Shown in pieces: positions 34,704 through 45,659 of a DNA stretch of 64,000 nt. Within the stretch, counting starts at the first letter, position 1; every line of letters starts with the position of its first letter. A program made the position numbers and the translations under genes. Location of the stretch: the NCBI GenBank assembly GCA_016758905.1, contig JAEPQZ010000010.1, positions 806,001-870,000 of the forward strand, read 5' to 3'. The notes under the pieces are model-generated. The model worked only from the letters and a program-made list of their open reading frames with translations. It made no database searches and had not been told where the DNA came from. This DNA is from Umbelopsis isabellina. Lineage: Eukaryota; Mucoromycota; Umbelopsidomycetes; Umbelopsidales; Umbelopsidaceae.

Positions 34704-35445
34704 AGGCATCATAACGAAAACCAAAAAAGTATATTTGACTCGTGAATGGTTCTTCAGGCGTTTTAGTCAATAAGATATATATTGTAAATGAATAAAACAG
34801 ATGTCCAATATGGCATATGTATGTCTAGCATTGGAGTATGATTGGCCTAAGTTCATGCGCCGACGATGCTGAAGCTCAGTATGACTTATAAACTGATTTA
34901 CTTTAATGTAATGGCAATAACTTGGGATTAACTGGAGCATCTTGGCATTGTCGCTGGCAGTGAGTACAAATTCAGTTTATATCCGTTCTTTGCTGCGAGA
35001 TGCTATATATCTGGTATGCATGGCATCATCTAATTTGTGCTCTGATTGAAGTATATCGCTAAATTCTAGCATTTTGACCATACGATATCCTACGTTCAAG
35101 CCAACCAGCGGTATTAAGAACAGATCTTCAAGTAAATGACTTTGAGCTAAACTGCGAGAGCTCTTGGGAAATGAAGCATTTGATTTGATAAGTAGTAACA
35201 AGCTCAAAGACAGCAGTAAGATTTGTCCATTATCAAAATACTTAAGGAGTGAGCAACTTCTACAGACTTTTGTTTATTTACGGAGCGTGCGAACATCTTG
35301 TAAAAGAACATGTTTTAGGTTAGACTTTTGATGAAAATGCGGATAATGAGTGATTGAGAATATGGACAAGCTATAATACGAGGTGTAATTATGTAGCGGA
35401 AGTAGGGTATGTAGCAAAATTAGTATACAAGACATTGAGGGTATC
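34704..35445. other. Convergent region after the reductase
   Basis: About 740 nt of AT-rich sequence holding the 3' ends of two genes. No gene or repeat recognised. Confidence 0.5.
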
Positions 35446-35868
35446 TTAAAGTTCGGCGAATTCAAAGTTGGACAAGAATGATAGATCGACATCTTCGTCC
35501 GGAGCGAATTCACTAAGCAGAGGTTCTTCATAGATAATGGATTCACGTAGCATTAGGTCACAATCGATAGGAACGACATCTAATTGGAAATCGGTGGGAG
35601 GGTTGTGAGCCAGACAATGAAATCCGCAATCCGAGAATTCACAGAGCAAACAAATGTGTTTGTCCATGGTATAATCAAACGCGAAATATTGGTAATTTTC
35701 ATCATCTTCATCATCTTCATCCTCGGAAAAATCTGGTAGCATGTCTATCGGCAGCTCAAGGTCCGGTAATTCCATACAGAGCTCAGAGTCATTGAAGGGG
35801 TCACAGCACGTAAACATTGAATAGTCTGGCGCGTCAGCGGCTGGGAGGACATGATTTAAATAAGACAT
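35446..35868 (-). CDS. Hyperacidic orphan protein of 140 residues
   Basis: I recognise no family. From MSYLNHVLPAADAPDYSMF (ATG at 35866-35868) to SFLSNFEFAEL the frame has 140 codons. I count 37 Asp/Glu against one Lys and one Arg, with an acidic run (SEDEDDEDDEN) and repeated acidic-hydrophobic patches (LPDLELPIDMLPDF; DEDVDLSFLSNFEF). A cysteine cluster, CLLCEFSDCGFHC, sits in the middle and may bind a metal. The composition recalls transcription activation domains or histone/ribosomal-protein chaperones. The frame stays open upstream with an ATG at about 35988, which would add a basic leader; the pyrimidine-rich sequence just before 35868 looks like leader, so the shorter form is preferred. 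Function is unknown. Confidence 0.6.
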   Translation of the reverse strand: MSYLNHVLPAADAPDYSMFTCCDPFNDSELCMELPDLELPIDMLPDFSEDEDDEDDENYQYFAFDYTMDKHICLLCEFSDCGFHCLAHNPPTDFQLDVVPIDCDLMLRESIIYEEPLLSEFAPDEDVDLSFLSNFEFAEL

Positions 35869-36708
35869 GGTAGCTAGACCGTGTGAGCTTGTGATTAGAG
35901 ATGAAAGAAAAGGCTGTAAATGATGAGGAAGGAAAAGAAAAATGGAAAAAGAATTTTTCAAGCGCTTTTTAACACCATTGCCCTCCATGGTTGGTCGCAA
36001 ATAAATGTCCAAGCGTCATGCTGAGCATAAGGTGGTACAGCCAATAAACCATTACCAAATTGGGCAATAATTTGTCAACAGAGTTTCTGTTTGTATAGCG
36101 TCCAGTGCAGCATCGCCGGAGCTCCTTAATCCAATTAAAGTTGGTAATTGTCCAATTTCTTTTAGGACTTTGGCTTCAGCAAGAAGTTATTGCCGAGATG
36201 GTCAAGGTGCCAAGTGGCGCGAGCTCTGATCCAGAATAAGTAATTAGGTGGTTGGTCATATGGGTTACCTCCAGGTACGACAATGTACGAGCTTAAAATG
36301 ATTGCTGGTGTTGATGCTCTTACTTATGTTGACTTTTACTCTTCTTTGTTTTTGTGTGTAGACAAGCAGCATGGTAGGCTTAATAAGTATTAATTATAAA
36401 CAGGTTGATTTATTTATCGATGACTATAAGGGACAAGGGGTTAACTTGTATCTCGGTATAAAAATAAAATCAACGAAGGACGCATGTACCACCATGGTAC
36501 TTCTATTGCATTCTTAGATTTTTTTCTTTATCGGTGCCATTGATAAAAGTAAACCAGCTTATGTTGGGTGAGGATTATTAGTTTTCTGAATGAAGATATT
36601 TAGCCCATAATCATCCGGACTATATCTTATACATATTGTCCTGTAGGTCCGTTTCATCAGGTAACAAGTCAATCAGGCCACATGGGTTTTTGGCGCCACC
36701 CTGACAAG
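35869..36708. other. Intergenic, orphan upstream region
   Basis: About 840 nt between the acidic orphan and the Rai1 gene stop. It includes the pyrimidine-rich presumed leader of the orphan (35869-35990). No other content recognised. Confidence 0.5.
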
Positions 36709-38224
36709 TCACTCTCCAACCCGGGGCCCGCCAATTTTTTCACTGGTGGAGCCTTCTAGATATCTTTTGGTCAAGAAGACATGTTTTTTGCCGGACGAGA
36801 CAACTTTGATTTCTTGGAACGGATGTGCAAATGTGACTGTGTAGGTGTGCTCGGGATCGTTGACGGTAACAATACTTTGTAGCCAGCTAAGAAACTGATC
36901 AGCAAAATTTAGGCAAACTCGAGCGTCCTACAATGTCCATGTTATATCAATTATTCAATATTAACACACTTAATACTGAGCTATACACTCGACACTTACC
37001 CACATCCCTTTTTGACCGCGAACCATGCGCGGCATCTCCATCGTTTTGAGCTTTTGAATTTTTTGCACAAAGCCATCGTTGTCTCGGAAACCGCATATCA
37101 CAGATGGCGTTCCAATCAGAAATGACTGAGCCCAGAACTTCATCAACTTGTGGCTATGATAAATTACATTAGGTAGTGCAACCAACAAAAAATGCATACA
37201 ATCCCAATTTACCGTTCAAAGGTGTATTTATCTCTGTCAGAATGTATTAGTTTTGAAGTCTTCAGTTCTATGTAATTCGGTAAAGGGTTGGTGCTTGGAT
37301 TTTTTGGTGCTAGGAGAGAGATGAGTGATCAGTCCACAAACTGAACAGTTGGATAAAATGGCGGTCGGCTTACCTGACGTGCAATCAACCTCGGCACCCA
37401 TAACAATGGAGGTATTCCCAAGACGGGTTCTAACGACTGTACAATATTGCTCATTGGTATTTACAACGGAAGATTTTCTGCTTTCAAGTTCTTCCTTATC
37501 AACTGGATCTGTCTTCGATGGAAAGCTAGATACAGTCGAAAGACTTTCGAATCTGTAACCCCAAAAGCCCATTAGACGACCTCTGGCATCTTGATTCTGA
37601 TTTTGAGCTCGCTTAAACTCTGTCTCGTGCTCTTCAATATAGATTGTGTCTTTATATCTTGTCACGCCAAGCTCGAATGGATCTCTTGCATATGGAGTGC
37701 ACAGGATCTTCGTGATTATACCTCGCCATGTCACCTGACAAAATCTGGTCAATTACGCAGAGCAGGAGCCTAAAGACAGCACATTTTCAATCGTACTTAC
37801 GATATCAGCCTGTGATGATAATGGATCGATCTCTTTCGATCGATAGTGTGTCAATGCGTCTAATAATGTATCTATGTGTTCTTTTAGGTTTTCGTCTCTT
37901 TGAATGAAATCCTCATAGCCAACAGACAAATCGGCGTTAGATAAATCAGCAGGATAATAGTATTTCTATGTGAAGGACACTTATTAGACATGCTGATTGC
38001 TTCGAATTCTGAATAACTCTACATACCAGCTGTCGATCGTCAAAATGGACAGTTCTTTCGTGATCAATACTGAATGACTGTAGTTCAACCGGTTGCTTGT
38101 AGACTGCACAATCGCCGGAATATTTTCCAAGAGGGTGTAAATCGAACTTGTGTTCTTCAAACCGAGGTGACTTGGCAACGTTTGTCTCTTCTTCCTGAAA
38201 TGGTCGTTTGCCTATACCTTCCAT
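36709..38224 (-). CDS. Rai1/DXO decapping and exoribonuclease family protein
   Basis: Rai1/DXO proteins remove faulty or non-canonical 5' ends of RNA (pyrophosphate or incomplete caps) and, in Rai1, support the 5'-3' nuclease Rat1. The N-terminal signature GKYSGDCAVYKQPVELQSFS and FDDRQLKYYYP is clear. Next come TWRGIITKILCTPYARDPFE, GFWGYRFESL, MGAEVDC (an acidic metal ligand site) and the GFRDNDGFVQKIQKLKTMEM strand, followed by a C-terminal DARVCLNFADQFLSWLQSI. About six exons. The start is at MEGIGKRPF (ATG at 38222-38224). It shares a 343-nt promoter with the lipid kinase on the other strand. Confidence 0.9.
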
Positions 38225-38567
38225 TGCCAAACAGGTATAGGAACACTTTAGACTTCCAGGTACTTTTGTCGACGTGCCAGTGCGGTATCCAAACCGGTTA
38301 CTCTTTTTGGCATATCACGTGCCCTAGGTCGATACCATTCTACTTACAACAGTAGTAGGGTAGCGTTTTTACTCTGTATAGCCGACAAAAACCTATTCGA
38401 AAAGAATTTACACAAATATGGCTCTTTATGTTCAGATTCTGATATCGTTGGAACGTATGAAAGCAAGGTATATGATTTGTAACACCACCGGTAATTTTGT
38501 ACATAAAATTAATGAATAGGTATTTAATGAGTAGCCATATCACCGCCACCAGTTTCACAACGTAAAG
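38225..38567. promoter_or_regulatory. Divergent promoter of Rai1 and sphingosine-kinase-like genes
   Basis: A 343-nt shared upstream region. It contains a CACGTG (in CACGTGCCCTAG, about 38318). No other site can be assigned by eye. Confidence 0.4.
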
Positions 38568-40470
38568 ATGCAGGCAACGACCTTAAAAGTTAATATTGGC
38601 CAGCAGCCTGTGCAGCTTACATACGATGGAGAAGGATTGCGTATAGAAGGAGACACTACAGCGGTCAAGCGACGTAAGTCGAATACACTGACATAGATGT
38701 TGACACTGTCTGCTTTTGAAATCTAACATGCAACAACTATCATTACAGCAAAGCCTTCTCGCGCTTGCTTCTGCATACCGTTGCCGGGAGGGAAGAGCTC
38801 TGACCCACTACTTCTACCTATCCAGAATTTGAACATCTTGAATGTAGAGCTCCTCGATACGAATTTGTTTAGAATTAGTGCGCTGATACCCGATAATCCA
38901 GCTGAAGACGAATCCACAGTCAAGCTCTATAATCTGGCATATTCTGTGGACCCAGAACTTGCCAAGGAAGCTAGAGAATTCAGCTCTGCTATCATGAATG
39001 AAGTTTACAAAGGTAAGCCCTCTTCCATGCCACCTGACAAGCTTTTCAAATTGGAAATAGTTTTGACATGTCAAATTGTCAAAATAGATGTTGCTCCCGG
39101 CAAACGTATCAAAGTGCTTATCAATCCCTTTGGAGGTCAAGGAAAAGCCAAGACTATATACGAGCGCCAAGTAAAGCCTGTGTTTGAGGCTGCAAAATGT
39201 GTTATGGATGTTCAATGTCAGTATGAATTTCACATGCCTCAAATTTCCTTTTTCATGAAAATTCTAATTCAATCAATTTAGTCACTGAGCGTCACGGTCA
39301 TGCTATAGATATCGCCAAAGAAATCAATATTGAGAAGTTCGACTCGATTGTCACTGTCAGTGGAGATGGCGTCATACATGAAGTCATCAACGGCTTTTTG
39401 CAGCGACCCGATGCTCGCGAGGCTATCAGAAAACTGCCGTTAGGAGTCATTCCTGGTGGTACAGGCAATGCTCTTAGTATCAGTTTATTAGGCGAGAAGG
39501 CTGGCTTTGACCCACAATACACTGCATTGCAAGTTATCAAAGGTGCGTGCACAAAATTCATTTCAGCGTTTGGGAATTTATTGCCTTCTAATATTCGCTT
39601 GCTGTTCAGGAAAACCTATGACTTTCGATCTTTGCTCTGTCACCTATGCTGACCATAGGTACTTCTCCTTCTTATCCCAAAATTATGGAATCACTGCTTA
39701 CGCTGATTTGGGCACTGAGCATATGAGGTAAACAAAGTTTTTGTTTGATGTCCATTAAAATTCTATTGAAGTAATTCACCTCAAATGCTCAACGCAGATG
39801 GATGGGTGATGCCCGAACTATAGTTGGTTTGTTGCAACAAATTTTTGGAAAACGAACTTATTCAATGGAAGCATCGTTTGATGTTATAGAGTCTGACAAA
39901 TCCAAAATCGCTGCTGACTACCATACTGCTTACAATCGTTCCGAAGAACCAAAAGTAATAGATGAGAATGCGCCCACTGGGGAAGTCATTGACTCTATCC
40001 CACCGCTATCAGAGCCTGTTCCGGAAACATGGACAACAGTTAACGGTGACATCTCCGTCTTTCTAACTAGTAAAGTCCCATGGTTGGCTAGAGGCATGCT
40101 TTCACATCCATACTGTATGCCGAACGACGGTTTATTGGACTTGATGTTGATTAAAAAAGGTGCCAGCGTCGGCAAACAGCTAGATGTGTTCACAAAGCTT
40201 GAGACAGGCAAACATATCAGCAACGATATTGTGAGTATAGAGTTTGCTCAATATGATATCATGACATGCATTAATCTCTTCGTTGGCCAGATTGATTACT
40301 ACAAAGTGAAAGCCTTTAGATTGACGCCTATATCAAAGCCATCTGAGAAGAAGAACTATGTTGCAATAGATGGAGAGCACTCACCTGTCAAGCCTTTCCA
40401 AGTTGAGGTCCATCCATGCCTAGGGGCAGTGCTGAGCCTGGAAGGAAGATACCGACCTACTTCAAATTAA
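38568..40470 (+). CDS. Sphingosine-kinase-like lipid kinase (DAGK catalytic domain)
   Basis: These kinases phosphorylate long-chain bases such as sphingosine or phytosphingosine using ATP. Exons begin 38568-38673, 38749-39216, 39282-39542 and from 39610, with a further splice near 39728-39796. The catalytic DAGK_cat domain shows IKVLINPFGGQGKAK, then TVSGDGVIHEVINGF, then LPLGVIPGGTGNALSISLLG; the substrate lid continues WMGDARTIVGLLQQIFGKRT. The C-terminal half has the usual long insert between the conserved blocks and a final YVAIDGEHSPVKPFQVEVHP. The N-terminus (MQATTLKVNIGQQPVQLTY) is probably a PH-like or regulatory domain as in yeast Lcb4/Lcb5. Convergent with HIS5, 273 nt away. Confidence 0.92.
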
Positions 40471-40743
40471 TAGCTTCACAACAGTTTTCTTTATGATTTT
40501 TCTAATGCATGCCACCTTGACTTCGTGTAGACGATGGATGAGCGGCACAATTAAATTATCTAATACCTTGACCAGTTAATAAATGATAACATCTTTATCC
40601 AACCGAACATTAATAGGACTTGCAAAATCACTTGTATGATTTTTACAATTATAACATCGTTTATAGATTGAGAAATATATTTGATGGGGTTTATATTACA
40701 GATTCTACTGTTCATAAAATCACTGGAGTATTGATAGGAGAAT

Positions 40744-41886
40744 CTAGGCAATTTCTCTAAGGGCAACCTCAAGCTGCTTAGCCAATGTATCCATTTCTTG
40801 TTCGGTACCAATGGTAATACGAAGGCAACCGGTACATCCATGCTCTTTGCCTCTGAAACGAACAACAACATCTTTGGATTCGGCCATCAGTGTATAAATC
40901 TTTTCTGCACGTTCATTGCAGGGTTGGCCGTTGCGATCCAGGATTTCCACCAACAAAAAGTTTCCTTCCGCTGCACCTCTGACTTTACCGACGCCGGACA
41001 CTGGAAAGTTTTCAAGTACTTTGATCAATTCTTCACGCTGTTTCTTCAAGCTAGCAATGTTTTTATACATGGTTGATAGTCCACTATCAGATAAAGCCTC
41101 AAGTGCGACTTGTGCAGTTAGGGTAGAAATGTTGTAAGGAGCTTTGGTGTTGTTTAGGATTTGAATGAGGTCGGCATGAGCAAGAGCTAAGCCCATTCGA
41201 ATACCAGCAAGTCCAAAACTCTTGCTAAGCGTCTGCATGACCACGAGATTAGGATATTGAGATACCCAGGTTGAGACTGATCCTTTCTCTTTCTCCTCAA
41301 CGAAATCAATATAAGCTTCATCAACTGCGACTATGCCATTGTAACCACACTCCAATACAGCCTTTATGCTTTCGTGACTCAGACAGGTACTGGTTGGGTT
41401 GCCTGGGGAGCACAGAAAAACGACTTTGATGGAGGGGTCTTGTTTCAAGGTCTTGATGACCTGATCGGTCTGCAGTTGGAAAGCTCCATCTTCGACATCC
41501 AAATTGACCTTAACAAGTCCAACATCGTTGATTTGAGCGCACACACTGTACATTCCGTATGTTGGAGGTGTGATAAGGATCTTGTCCTGTCCCGGAACAC
41601 ATGTAACGCGGATAAGAAGATCAATGACTTCATCGGAGCCTACACCCAAAAAGACATTATGAACGGAAGGGATGTTTCGGAAAGACACAATTTTCTCTTT
41701 GATATCAGGGTGGAGAGGATCAGGGTAGCGGTTCAAGTTGCCCTCACGAGCTTCTTGTAGAGAGGGTCCATAGGAATTCTCATTTGCGTCTAGGAGAATG
41801 CCAGCACTGTAGTCATCACGAGCACAGCGGTAAGGCTTGAGAGCAAGAATGTTTGGACGAATTACTTTGGAGAGGTCAAATGACAT
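40744..41886 (-). CDS. HIS5: Histidinol-phosphate aminotransferase
   Basis: Transfers an amino group from glutamate to imidazole acetol phosphate in histidine synthesis; PLP-dependent, class II. A single exon of 380 codons, starting MSFDLSKVIRPNILALKPYR. The PLP-lysine loop is visible as TLSKSFGLAGIRMGLA, the PGNPT motif as CSPGNPTSTCL, and AVDEAYIDF carries the conserved Asp/Tyr; the C-terminus has VRFRGKEHGCTGCLRITIG with the conserved Arg. Length and order match the fungal enzyme. A TGACTCA site lies 85 nt upstream (41971-41977), fitting Gcn4-type control of amino-acid genes. Confidence 0.95.
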   Translation of the reverse strand: MSFDLSKVIRPNILALKPYRCARDDYSAGILLDANENSYGPSLQEAREGNLNRYPDPLHPDIKEKIVSFRNIPSVHNVFLGVGSDEVIDLLIRVTCVPGQDKILITPPTYGMYSVCAQINDVGLVKVNLDVEDGAFQLQTDQVIKTLKQDPSIKVVFLCSPGNPTSTCLSHESIKAVLECGYNGIVAVDEAYIDFVEEKEKGSVSTWVSQYPNLVVMQTLSKSFGLAGIRMGLALAHADLIQILNNTKAPYNISTLTAQVALEALSDSGLSTMYKNIASLKKQREELIKVLENFPVSGVGKVRGAAEGNFLLVEILDRNGQPCNERAEKIYTLMAESKDVVVRFRGKEHGCTGCLRITIGTEQEMDTLAKQLEVALREIA

Positions 41887-41970
41887 AATTTTTGGAACAA
41901 ATGTATAGTGAATAAAGATCTAAACGACGGACTAGTTCAGCTAGAAACTTATAGTGTGCTTTGACTCCGT

Positions 41971-41977
41971 TGACTCA
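41971..41977. promoter_or_regulatory. Gcn4-type TGACTCA site upstream of HIS5
   Basis: Exact TGACTCA, 85 nt before the HIS5 start, with a half-site (TTGACTC) 9 nt to the left. Gcn4/Cpc1 binding is expected from known control of histidine genes; it is not shown here. Sites of this size occur about eight times by chance in a window of this length. Confidence 0.45.
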
Positions 41978-42032
41978 TGGTGAATTTTTGACAATCAAGT
42001 CTGAAAAGATGAAAATCACAGTCACATCATAT

Positions 42033-42687
42033 TCATTTGCGCAGAGCTTCGTTGAGCTCAGGTAGAAGATCCACTATCTTTTCCCATTGAGACTTGGGCA
42101 AACAGATACCTAATGAAGAGTGGTGCATATGAGATGGTTTGGCAATAATTATTCATATTTGAGTCACTGATTTTACCTTTGCCTGGTCGGGATTCTCCAT
42201 CTTTCTTGTACCACTCCCGGATATCTATTGCCTTTTCGCCAGATGAAAACTTTGTAATTGTGATTCGGCGCTTGCCAGATAACTATTAAAGAGGTTATCT
42301 GCATTTTAGCATACAAGAATATGTAAATGAATATTCGAGATAGCCGTTACCTCCCAATATGTGTTACCCTTCTCGTCTTTGAGAGTTTTTTCAGATTCAG
42401 GAGTTTCGTCTGTGAGTTTTCTTTTCTTATTACTCTTTTTAACCTCTTTTTCCGCCACCTTAAAGAGAGTGCTCAGTGGTTGAAATCGTATGATAGTTAT
42501 TGTGACATTGAACAGCAAGGCGTTTGCCTACCTTGACGTCCTCAACGTCCTCCTCCTCGCTCGCGGAATCATTTTTAGGCTTGTTGCAAAAGAAACGAGT
42601 TTTAAAACTGTGCTTCCATCATTTTGTAGACGTTTTTGAGCATATACGTACGTCGTAGGCGGTATCGCTTTCAGAGGAATCTGCCAT
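42033..42687 (-). CDS. SUB1: Transcription coactivator Sub1/PC4
   Basis: Sub1/PC4 binds single-stranded DNA and helps RNA polymerase II start and reinitiate. Exons read MADSSESDTAYD, then KPKNDSASEEEDVEDVK, then a lysine-rich linker (KKSNKKRKLTDE), and the core: EKGNTYWELSGKRRITITKF, then SGEKAIDIREWYKKDGESR and ICLPKSQWEKIVDLLPEL. The beta-strand order and the IDIREWY-GE-PGK-QW motif match the PC4 fold. The C-terminus ends ELNEALRK. The start is ATG at 42685-42687. Four introns of about 60-90 nt. It is divergent from BLOC1S2, with only 127 nt between the starts. Confidence 0.92.
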
Positions 42688-42814
42688 GTCAGAAATAAAC
42701 GATGGAGAAATACGGCTCGAGACACGTCTGTAAGTTACAAAATTGAACGCGCTTTGGGCGGTGGCGGGACTGTTCTTTGCCCTCAGCCAGGCTACTTTGC
42801 CCATTTCAGCCTTA

Positions 42815-43436
42815 ATGGATCAGCCGAAGCCAAGCTCGTCACAATCAGCACCGCTGCCACGAGCATCAACCAAATCAGACTTTGATCCGGATAGGGCTAC
42901 TGCCAGCCTCGGACAAGAACATGTCCAAAGGCTGAGCAATAACCTTTTCAGAAAACTAACAGAATATACAAAGGGAGAGCTGATAGGTATTTTGATGTGC
43001 AACTTGTTGCCCTACTTGAAAACACAGTATACTGAAGCGTTTTCAATAGCAAGTAGCGAAAATTACAAGTTATTAGAGACTATGAATAATGTCACCAAAG
43101 AGAAATATGCTGAAATGTCTGAAATGGCACAGCGGCTTGTCAAAGATATGTCCAAGCTGCAGTCTACATGTAAGGTCTAACCATGTATCGAATTATGTTT
43201 TAACCTCTGTTTTTGACAGTTGTTGCTCCAAACTAGATGCCGACTTTTCTGAATATATGAAGCAGATTGATGATATCAGTGAACAGGCTGATCATATGGA
43301 AAAACTCTGCTTAGAACTGGACGATTACACTAAATACCTCGGTAAACATACTAACTATTAAGGAGTATATGAGCTCAAAACTTACATATCCTTTACAGAG
43401 CAAAAACTGCGAAACGCAAATCGAACCAAAACATAA
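42815..43436 (+). CDS. BLOC-1 complex subunit 2-like protein
   Basis: BLOC1S2 is a coiled-coil subunit of the BLOC-1 complex in endosome and lysosome-related organelle traffic; an ortholog in fungi is not universal. Exons 42815-42986, 43050-43169, 43237-43341 and 43399-43436 give 144 residues. The core aligns with the family: FRKLTEYTKGELIASSENYK, LLETMNNVTKEKYAEMSEMA, QRLVKDMSKLQSTYADFSEY, DDISEQADHMEKLCLELDDY. The first intron (42987-43049) is 63 nt and free of stops, so the unspliced frame also stays open, but the family alignment needs it removed. The start is at MDQPKPSSSQSAP. The N-terminal part is disordered. Confidence 0.87.
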
Positions 43437-43707
43437 CTGACCTATATGAGGGCGATGGAATTGAACGGCGACAACTCAATTCTGAAGATTTTGTACATTA
43501 TCTGATCAATTAAAGTCATATTTATTGTATTTTTACAATGTTTAAACTTGCCTACATTTACTGAAGAAAGCATACTGTCTTGTTGAACGATCTTGTAGTG
43601 TACTATACTTGTAGCATGTCGCTCTCAACTCTTAGATCAGATGAGATTTGGCCCTCCGATCATCATTCTGAATCATTTCTGCCGTCAAAAAATAAGTCAT
43701 ACTTTTG

Positions 43708-43714
43708 TGAGTCA
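43708..43714. promoter_or_regulatory. Gcn4-type TGAGTCA site near ARG8
   Basis: Exact TGAGTCA, 21 nt upstream of the ARG8 ATG, so in the leader or core promoter. The match to Gcn4 sites is by consensus only and one such heptamer is not rare. Confidence 0.4.
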
Positions 43715-43734
43715 GAGACAAAGTATTCTTTTCA

Positions 43735-45352
43735 ATGCTGCCAATTCGAATTGCCAAAACAGCAGCGACCGCTGGCTATAGCAAAACTCTTGCTCGAAAT
43801 GGAGGAAAGATTGCGTCTGCTGTCGTAATGGTTAGTGGACTGTCATGCTGTGAAGGATTCGGCACTGGCTAACCCACAGCTGGTATTTTTTATTTTTTAT
43901 TTTATTACTGCCCTGACGGATAATAGACGAAGCGATATGCTAGCAACCAAGCTGAGGTAATTAACGAAACTTCCCGTATAGAATAAAAAAGTCTTGATCA
44001 ATAATACCTCATACTTTCGTCAACAGATCACACATCCTGATTCGGCTGTCCCGCAAAAAACTCTTGATACCATTGAGAGATTTAACAAATATACATTGAA
44101 CACATACTCTCGACCAGATATCATGTTTACTCATGGAAAGGGAAGTTATATTTATGATACTGCTGACCGCAAATACCTTGATTTCACCGCTGGTATAGCC
44201 GTCAATGCCCTAGGCCATTCAGACGAAGAAGTAGCAAATGTGTTGTTTGAACAAGCTAAAAAGCTCGTGCACTGTAGCAACTTGTATCATAACGAAAATA
44301 CTGGATTATTGGCTGAAGCGCTTGTCACCACCACTGTCGAGCAGGGTGGATTCGATGCCTCCAAGGTTTTCCTTTCCAACTCTGGTACTGAATCCAACGA
44401 AGGAGCGCTCAAGTTCGGAAGGAAATGGGGAAAGGTTGTCGATCCTTCGGGAAAGAAGCATAAAATTGTGTCATTCACCAATGCTTTCCATGGACGATCT
44501 ATGGGTGCATTGTCAGCTACCTATAACCCAAAATACCAAAAGCCTTTTGCTCCCCTCATTCCTGGCTTCAACGTTGGCGAATTCAACAATGTTGAGCAAG
44601 TGAAGAGCCTTATAGATGATGATACTTGCGCTGTCATTGTCGAGCCTATTCAAGGTGAAGGAGGTGTTCATCCTGCAAAGAAAGAGTTTCTCGAAGCTCT
44701 TCGAAAAGAATGCGATGAGCATAATGCCTTGCTCATCTTTGATGAAATTCAATGTGGTCTTGGCCGTACTGGCAAACTCTGGGCCCATCAACTTTATAAC
44801 GAAGCCTGTCGACCTGATATTTTGACCATGGCCAAACCTTTGGCCAACGGTATCCCTATTGGAGCTATTCTTATTACTGAGCGAGTGGCAGATGTCGTCA
44901 AGATTGGTAAGCTATAAACTTGTGTCAACAGCTTCGTACACGTTCATAGTATTAATGCTTCACAAACATTAGGTGACCATGGTACCACTTTTGGTGGAAA
45001 TCCATTAGCTACCGCAGTTGCTCTTTCAGTCTTTAACCGTTTGAGCAACCCTCAGTTCTTGAACCAAGTTGAAAAGACTGGTCAAGTATTGAAGCAAGGT
45101 CTTGAGAAAATTCAAACCGCACATCCTCAACTTGTGAAAGAAGTTCGAGGCAATGGTATGCTCATTGGTATGGAATTTGTAAAGGACCCAACCCCTGTCG
45201 TCAAGATGGCTCGTGAACGTGGTCTTTTAGTGATTACTGCCGGTAGCAACACCGTTCGTATTGTTCCGTCGCTAACTTTGACAGAAGCTGAAGCTCAGGA
45301 AGGATTGAGCAAATTACAGGCTGCAGTGCAGCAATTTTCAGAAGAACAATAG
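43735..45352 (+). CDS. ARG8: Acetylornithine aminotransferase, mitochondrial
   Basis: Catalyses the fourth step of ornithine and arginine synthesis in mitochondria, PLP-dependent. Exons 43735-43824, 43927-43956, 44027-44906 and 44973-45352 give 459 residues. The first two exons encode a presequence-like head rich in Ala, Lys, Arg and Ser (MLPIRIAKTAATAGYSK, then KRYASNQAE). The enzyme body shows FTAGIAVNALGHSDEEV, SNSGTESNEGALKFGRKWG, FHGRSMGALSATYNPKYQ, IFDEIQCGLGRTGKLWA with the PLP contact Asp, TMAKPLANGIPIGA with the catalytic Lys, and DHGTTFGGNPLA. A TGAGTCA site is 21 nt before the ATG. Confidence 0.94.
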
Positions 45353-45659
45353 AGCTTTACACCATTTAGATAGAATAAATGAAAGCAAACCCATGAATGT
45401 TATTGGATTTTTTTGATTTTATTTTGAAAAGTTAAAGGATTATTGAATAGGCACGGAAAAAGTTGGTAGAGGCGAATAATAATAATAATTATAGATCATG
45501 CATTTCGGTAGAGTGATAGATCTCGGGAAAAAGCAAGAGTTTTGAGGAAGGTGTTTTTTTCTTTTTCGTTTTTTACTAGTTAAAAAGTTTCAACGTGCCT
45601 GAATATGCCGTATCAAATGGGTTCTGTTACTTTTGCGAAATGGTTGAATCTTCTCTACT
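45353..45659. other. Convergent region of ARG8 and CDC12
   Basis: About 300 nt of AT-rich 3' sequence with a short TAA-type repeat near 45474-45492. No gene recognised. Confidence 0.55.

Noticed and set aside
36013-36540. Possible coding upstream of the acidic orphan
   Set aside because: No open frame of useful length or splice pattern was found; taken as promoter and spacer.
43580-43828. Small plus-strand frame of about 70 codons before ARG8
   Set aside because: It overlaps the ARG8 first exon in another register; the ARG8 register gives a good mitochondrial leader that splices in phase into the enzyme.
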